Source: Spirochaeta sp. (GTDB taxonomy: Bacteria > Spirochaetota > Spirochaetia > DSM-27196 > SLAA01). From it: a DNA stretch of 10,046 bases. Position numbers and translations under genes: made by a program. Within the stretch, counting starts at the first letter, position 1; every line of letters starts with the position of its first letter. The notes under the pieces were generated by a model that had not been told where the DNA came from, ran no database searches, and saw only the letters and a list, made by a program, of their open reading frames with translations. The DNA is taken from the NCBI GenBank assembly GCA_020201015.1, contig JAIVHN010000074.1, positions 1 through 10,046 on the forward strand, read 5' to 3'. Below are positions 6,005 through 10,046 of this stretch, piece by piece.

Positions 6005-6484
6005 ATGAAAACAGTACAACAAAGTTCCGAGGGTATACTCTATAGCACTGGTTTACGATTCGAGTGCAACCGATGCTCTCATTGTTGTAGACACGACCCC
6101 GGCTTTGTTTTTCTCTCGGAAGAAGACATTAATCGAATCCCGGGGTATCTTCGGATCGGGAGAGCTGAATTTCTTGCACGATATTGCCGTACTGTCGATA
6201 TAGGTAGTGTGCGACGCATAACGATTGATGAGCGGCCAAACTACGATTGCGTATTCTGGTCCGAAAAGGGCTGTGAGATTTACGAGGTGCGACCTTTGCA
6301 ATGTAGGAGCTATCCGTTTTGGCCTTCGGTGGTTGAGTCCCTCGAAAGTTGGCAAAAGGAAGCTGAAAATTGCCCTGGTATGAACGCCGGTCGTCTGCAC
6401 AGCGCAGATGAGATTAACGATTGGCTTGTTCAGGCGCGAAAGCGTCGTCTGATTGAGCTTGATCCACCCCATAGAGGCGGTTGA
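6005..6484 (+). CDS. YkgJ-family cysteine-cluster protein
   Basis: A 159-residue cytoplasmic protein of the YkgJ type, thought to bind zinc or an iron-sulfur cluster; the biochemical role is unknown. Eight cysteines fit the family pattern: CNRCSHCC (21-28), then Cys82 and Cys90 (DCVFWSEKGC), Cys100 in RPLQCRSYPFWP and Cys123 in NCPGM. The Arg-Pro-x-x-Cys-Arg-x-(Tyr/Phe)-Pro block is the family signature. The frame extends five codons upstream to a GTG at 5990, within the terminator stem. The ATG at 6005 is chosen, though neither start has a clear ribosome binding site. It is first in a tight plus-strand run, and its stop is one base before the MBL gene. Confidence 0.88.
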   Translation: MKTVQQSSEGILYSTGLRFECNRCSHCCRHDPGFVFLSEEDINRIPGYLRIGRAEFLARYCRTVDIGSVRRITIDERPNYDCVFWSEKGCEIYEVRPLQCRSYPFWPSVVESLESWQKEAENCPGMNAGRLHSADEINDWLVQARKRRLIELDPPHRGG

Positions 6485-6485
6485 G

Positions 6486-7430
6486 ATGGAAGTTCGTTTC
6501 TGGGGAGCCCGAGGATCGCATCCCCGTCCAATGACGCCCGATGAGCTTCGCAGCAAGATCTCGACGGTAGTACATCGAGTTCAGACGAGTGATCTCGAGG
6601 ATGCGCAGAGCAGGGAGCGATTTCTGCTTGGACTTCCGGACTGGCTTTTTCGGCCGCCGGGTGGTAACACGTCTTGTGTGGAACTGCGGCTCAGCGATCA
6701 AGAGAGCATTGTTTTTGATGCCGGTACCGGCATTATTCAGCTTGCTGAGGACTGGGCGCGTCGAGGTTACAGTGAAGACTGCATTAACCTATTTTTTACG
6801 CACTTTCATTATGATCATGTCCAGGGACTGCCGTTTTTTGGGCCAGCCTACAATCCTGCTTCTCGCATTCGGTTCTTTAGTCCAGTTGAGAATTTCGAGA
6901 CAACTCTGCGTTCGCACATGCAACACCCGTTCTTTCCTGTGACTATGGAAGGCAAGATGACTGAGTCTATGGAGTTCCATGTTCTAAAAGAAGATGAGCT
7001 TCTCGTGTCGGGTGCTCGAGTTCGATATCGTCTCATGAATCATCCTGGTGGGGCTTACGCGTATCGCGTAGATTATCATGGGAGGAGCTTCATTTATGCA
7101 AGTGATGCCGAGTTGCAGAATGAGGACTTTGAGCATTCTCAGGCGAATCGCGACTTTTTTGAAGGCGTCGATGTTCTTATTCTGGACACGCAGTATACTT
7201 TGGGTGAGGCAATTGAGAAGTACAACTGGGGGCACAGTGCATTCAGTCTCTCGGTCGATTTTGCGCTCACATGGAAGGTTAAGCGCCTGTTTATGTTTCA
7301 TCATGAGCCAAGATACAGCGATAAGCGGCTTGTAAAAAATCTTGAGTCGGCCCGCGCGTACGCAGTCAAGTCGAGTAGTCACGATCTTAAGATTGAACTC
7401 AGTCGCGAGGGGAGCCGTATCACGGTATGA
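6486..7430 (+). CDS. MBL-fold metal-dependent hydrolase
   Basis: A 314-residue metallo-beta-lactamase-fold protein, probably a phosphodiesterase or related hydrolase. It shows GNTSCVEL (60-67), DAGTG (78-82), the metal site THFHYDH (105-111), His186 (NHPGG), Asp207 (YASDAE), His250 (WGHS) and His272-His273 (FHHEP). No signal peptide is present. The layout resembles the PhnP/cyclic-nucleotide phosphodiesterase branch, but the substrate cannot be told. The ATG at 6486 is chosen over an open extension to 6453: it gives the family start (MEVRFWGARGS), and GAGG lies about nine bases upstream. It is spaced one base after the YkgJ gene, and its stop overlaps the next start in ATGA. Residues 17-55 between the first strand and GNTS are longer than in many relatives. 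Confidence 0.88.
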   Translation: MEVRFWGARGSHPRPMTPDELRSKISTVVHRVQTSDLEDAQSRERFLLGLPDWLFRPPGGNTSCVELRLSDQESIVFDAGTGIIQLAEDWARRGYSEDCINLFFTHFHYDHVQGLPFFGPAYNPASRIRFFSPVENFETTLRSHMQHPFFPVTMEGKMTESMEFHVLKEDELLVSGARVRYRLMNHPGGAYAYRVDYHGRSFIYASDAELQNEDFEHSQANRDFFEGVDVLILDTQYTLGEAIEKYNWGHSAFSLSVDFALTWKVKRLFMFHHEPRYSDKRLVKNLESARAYAVKSSSHDLKIELSREGSRITV

Positions 7431-7663
7431 GTCCCGACCAAATGAGTGTCGACAACCCCTTGCAGCTGGAGTTCCGTGAACTGGTGGGGTTATATCTGTT
7501 CCTCCATGAGCATGAGGCGGAACTGGATGAATGTCTTGAAGAGTTTCTTGCGCGTGCGGAACGCGAATTATTTCGACAGCTTTCAATCGAAGAGATGGAG
7601 CGGCTGAGACATATGTACTCCGACGGTTCCCAAAGTGACGGCTCCGGCACCAAGTACGGATGA
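7427..7663 (+). CDS. Small acidic helical protein, 78 residues, unknown function
   Basis: It begins in the ATGA overlap with the MBL gene stop and ends 23 bases before the large surface-protein gene. The protein is probably one long helical hairpin: PLQLEFRELVGLYLFLHEHE (11-30), then AELDECLEEFLARAERELFR and a short tail rich in Ser and Gly. It has no membrane segment, signal or recognised domain. The ATG at 7427 has a GA-rich stretch (GAGGGGAG) about 13 bases upstream; a second ATG at 7442 is possible. Exact packing between two well-supported genes, and a consistent amphipathic pattern, argue that it is real. Confidence 0.75.
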   Translation: MSPDQMSVDNPLQLEFRELVGLYLFLHEHEAELDECLEEFLARAERELFRQLSIEEMERLRHMYSDGSQSDGSGTKYG

Positions 7664-7686
7664 ACTCGGCTATAGGAAGTTACTCA

Positions 7687-10046
7687 ATGAAACGAAACTC
7701 GATTATTGGTCGCGCACTCGGTATTACTTTTTGGATGGGAGCGCTTCTGCTGGTTGCTCCAAATTTGACAGCGGAATATCGACCTGCAACCGGGGGCGAG
7801 GACCGAGACCAGTTCATTTCACCGCTCTTATTGGGTCGTGGGTTTAGCGTAACGGCTACCGAGAGTCCAACGGCATCTATCATGAATCCTGCTGCAGGTG
7901 CACGTACTCAGCGTACTACGCTTGACCTATCCTACGTTGGCCTCAATGACTTTGGTGGCGAAGGGCTGGGGGGGCACATCGTTTCGGGTGGCGCAGCCTT
8001 CCCTAGCCGTTACGGCGTTTTCTCGGGTTCTGCTCAGTTTTTGCGCAGTGAACTTGCCGACATGCGCCTTGGGACCGGTGGGGCCGCACATGTATCTGCA
8101 GCAAAAGAGGTATTTGACGACTTGCTAGTTGGAGCGGGACTCAATCTGTACGGGGGTAGCGCAGATCGGAACAGAGTAGCTGGTGGACTTGACCTCGGCT
8201 TCATTCAGTATTCCGGACCCTTTGCACCATTGCCCAACTTTCGATTTGGCGCTGCGTTAAAAAACGTAGGCAATTTCTATGATCCGGTTTCCGGGCGCAC
8301 CGGTTTCCCGTCTTCATTTACACCGGCCTTTGGTATTGGGTTTACTCCTGTTCATACCGAAAGCTTGGAAGTTGATTTCTCGGGCGACCTAAGTTTCCCG
8401 TTTTTTCAGAATGCACGGCTGAACCTTGGCAGTACCCTGAGTTTTGGTGACGTGGTTGATGTCTTTGCAGGCTGGCAGATAGCCCTGCGACAAACCGTAG
8501 ATTTTCCGGAGGCTGAACGGCGGAGTTTGCTGCCGTCTTTGGGGGTGGGCATCAATTTGGGCCTGCCAGCTGCCGATGCAGTCGTTAATGACGGTTCAAG
8601 AACGGCTGGCGGCGAACAGCGTGGTGAGCTACGAACACGGAGCTCCGCAGCACCCTTGTATGAAGATGTTTGGGCCTTTTCGGCCGGGGTGAATCTGCCC
8701 CTTGGCGTTATAGATCGCAATCCGCCGGATATCAGCACCGACTACCGTGATCACGTTTATTTCGCACCAAATAACAATGGTGTCAACGACTACTTCGATC
8801 TTGGCATCTCCATCACCGACGAACGATACATAATGGGATACGTTCTGCGTATCGAAGATAGTAAGGGGAATGTAGTTCGCGAGATCAGAAATCGAGATAC
8901 AAGACCTCAGGAACGTAACTTCCGCAACTTTACCGAGCAGCTCATTGCCGCCCGAGCCGGTGTTGAGATCCCGGAGTCGTTGCGTTGGGATGGTACTACG
9001 AATGCTGGCGCCCGTGCTTCGGATGGGGACTATCTCTTGTTCCTGGAGGCGTGGGACGACAACGAAAATCATGCCGAACTGGGTCCTAAACTCCTAACTA
9101 TAGATACGACACCCCCAGACGTGGAGCTGGTTCGTCCCGTAGCAGAGGATCGCCGCTTCGTCTTGAGCGACGACGGGCTTAGTTATGAGTTTACCGTAGC
9201 GCAAAGTGGCTCGGTGGAGGATCTGTGGAGGGCCGAGTTCGTAGATGAGTCCGACACGGTTGTAAGAGGTTTTGTGTTTGAGAATGAAGCGCCGTACGAC
9301 ATCACCTGGGATGCGCTTGACGGCGACGGTATGCTGGTCCCAGATGGAATCTACAGTTACCGCATTCGCAGCACCGACCGCGCGGGTAACACAACCACTG
9401 AAGAATTAAACAACATTCTTCTTAACACCACTCCGACCCCAATAACGGCATCGATAAACACGGGATATTTTTCGCCGAACAACAATGGACGCAACGATGA
9501 GGTCCGAATCTCCCTCTCTATACCAATTCGTGCATCGTTGCAAAATTGGGATCTCCATGTTCTTGATTCAAGCGGAACGACAGTGCGTTCCTGGAGTGGT
9601 AAAACTGAGGTTCCAGAATCTCTAGAGTTTGATGGTCGAGACGAGTCCGGTAATGTGTTGCCGGAGGCCGGGTATACGGCCCAGTTTCGCGCGTACTACC
9701 AAAATGGACATCGTCCCGAGTCGGCAACGCCCGAGTTCGTGCTGGATCTAACTCCTCCCACCGCTTCAGTGCAGTTGGAGACCCCAGTATTCTCGCCGGA
9801 TGGCGACGGCGTACTCGATACCGCATTATTCTTTCAGGAAAGCTCCGCAGAGCCACAATGGACTGGTATAGTGCGCAATGAAAGGGGCAACCAAGTACGG
9901 GAGTTCGTATGGCGCGACCGTGTGGCGTTTCGGTTCGAATGGGACGGCCGATCAGAGGACGGCACGCCTGCGCCCGACGGCCTTTATAGCTACTTCATTG
10001 AGGCAACCGACCGTGCCGGGAACTATGGCCGATCAGAGGAAGTGGT
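7687..10046 (+). CDS. Outer-membrane barrel protein with FlgD-type Ig repeats (5' part, open at right edge)
   Basis: A single frame runs from the ATG at 7687 (AGGA about nine bases upstream) to the edge: 786 codons without a stop. A signal peptide (MKRNSIIGRALG, then a hydrophobic core to about residue 29, likely cut after LTA) targets export. Residues 40-345 look like a PorV/UPF0164-type barrel: PLLLGRGFSVTATESPTASI followed by the MNPAAG motif (near 66-71) and Gly/aromatic strands. After a linker come repeated Ig-like modules. Each opens with an acidic, possibly Ca-binding turn, YFAPNNNG (358), YFSPNNNG (594) or VFSPDGDG (701). WDG-type turns follow, at 434 (WDGTTNAG), 541 (WDALDGDG), 648 (FDGRDESG) and 752 (WDGRSEDG), before DG(I/L)YSY-type strands. 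It closes a tight four-gene run. The role may be surface or periplasmic structure; family naming is by pattern. Confidence 0.85.
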   Translation, partial: MKRNSIIGRALGITFWMGALLLVAPNLTAEYRPATGGEDRDQFISPLLLGRGFSVTATESPTASIMNPAAGARTQRTTLDLSYVGLNDFGGEGLGGHIVSGGAAFPSRYGVFSGSAQFLRSELADMRLGTGGAAHVSAAKEVFDDLLVGAGLNLYGGSADRNRVAGGLDLGFIQYSGPFAPLPNFRFGAALKNVGNFYDPVSGRTGFPSSFTPAFGIGFTPVHTESLEVDFSGDLSFPFFQNARLNLGSTLSFGDVVDVFAGWQIALRQTVDFPEAERRSLLPSLGVGINLGLPAADAVVNDGSRTAGGEQRGELRTRSSAAPLYEDVWAFSAGVNLPLGVIDRNPPDISTDYRDHVYFAPNNNGVNDYFDLGISITDERYIMGYVLRIEDSKGNVVREIRNRDTRPQERNFRNFTEQLIAARAGVEIPESLRWDGTTNAGARASDGDYLLFLEAWDDNENHAELGPKLLTIDTTPPDVELVRPVAEDRRFVLSDDGLSYEFTVAQSGSVEDLWRAEFVDESDTVVRGFVFENEAPYDITWDALDGDGMLVPDGIYSYRIRSTDRAGNTTTEELNNILLNTTPTPITASINTGYFSPNNNGRNDEVRISLSIPIRASLQNWDLHVLDSSGTTVRSWSGKTEVPESLEFDGRDESGNVLPEAGYTAQFRAYYQNGHRPESATPEFVLDLTPPTASVQLETPVFSPDGDGVLDTALFFQESSAEPQWTGIVRNERGNQVREFVWRDRVAFRFEWDGRSEDGTPAPDGLYSYFIEATDRAGNYGRSEEV

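Noticed and set aside
6053..6556. 167-codon minus-strand open frame opposite the YkgJ gene
   Set aside because: Antisense to a gene whose cysteine pattern fixes the coding frame; the translated product has no family features.
6984..7586. 200-codon minus-strand open frame opposite the MBL and 78-residue genes
   Set aside because: It lies antisense to a gene with all metal-site motifs, shows no recognisable motif and has no ribosome site.
8629..9072. 147-codon minus-strand open frame inside the barrel/Ig gene
   Set aside because: The plus-strand frame is continuous across it and links the barrel with the first Ig module; the minus product looks like a shadow.
9466..9830. Possible DNA-level tandem repeat in the Ig modules
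   Set aside because: The modules resemble each other in protein motifs only; the nucleotide sequences are diverged, so no DNA repeat is claimed.
1..10046. Search for CRISPR arrays, insertion sequences, phage genes and attachment sites
   Set aside because: No regularly spaced repeats, transposase or integrase frames, terminal inverted repeats or tRNA 3'-end duplications were seen.

Overview
This window most likely comes from the chromosome of a free-living spirochaete (Spirochaeta-like, Spirochaetota). The clearest marker is a FlaB-type periplasmic flagellin. It is supported by a large protein that appears to join an outer-membrane barrel to FlgD-type Ig repeats, and by a long helical protein resembling a spirochaete-restricted family (DUF5312, from memory). 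No species is assigned.

Layout. (1) Positions 1-1240, minus strand: flaB with a likely sigma-28 promoter, a structured leader that looks like a CsrA target, and a strong intrinsic terminator. The first 110 bases hold a further structured stretch or the start of a gene that leaves the window. (2) 1424-3171, plus strand: a long helical protein of unknown function interrupted by a one-base frame break. (3) 3190-4388, minus strand, convergent with it: an SPFH/band-7-like membrane-anchored protein, then, 3 bases downstream, a HIT-family gene that has lost its centre but keeps both ends. (4) 4549-5653, plus strand: a small two-helix membrane protein overlapping a complete type I methionine aminopeptidase. 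(5) 5668-5989: a tRNA-Thr(TGT) and tRNA-Tyr(GTA) pair with a promoter and a weak terminator. (6) 6005-10046, plus strand: a tightly packed run of four genes. These are a YkgJ-type cysteine-cluster protein, an MBL-fold hydrolase, a 78-residue unknown protein and the first 786 codons of the barrel/FlgD-Ig surface protein. That last reading frame is open to the right edge.

How it works together. Most of the window is ordinary housekeeping and envelope biology: motility filament, N-terminal Met removal, tRNA supply and outer-membrane proteins. The most informative signals are the flaB leader, where a hairpin presenting GGA in its loop is paired with a GGA-rich ribosome binding site, as in known CsrA-controlled flagellin messages, and the two damaged genes that converge at 3171/3190. 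No CRISPR array, insertion sequence, phage gene or attachment site was seen. I did not find strong evidence for a wholly new system.
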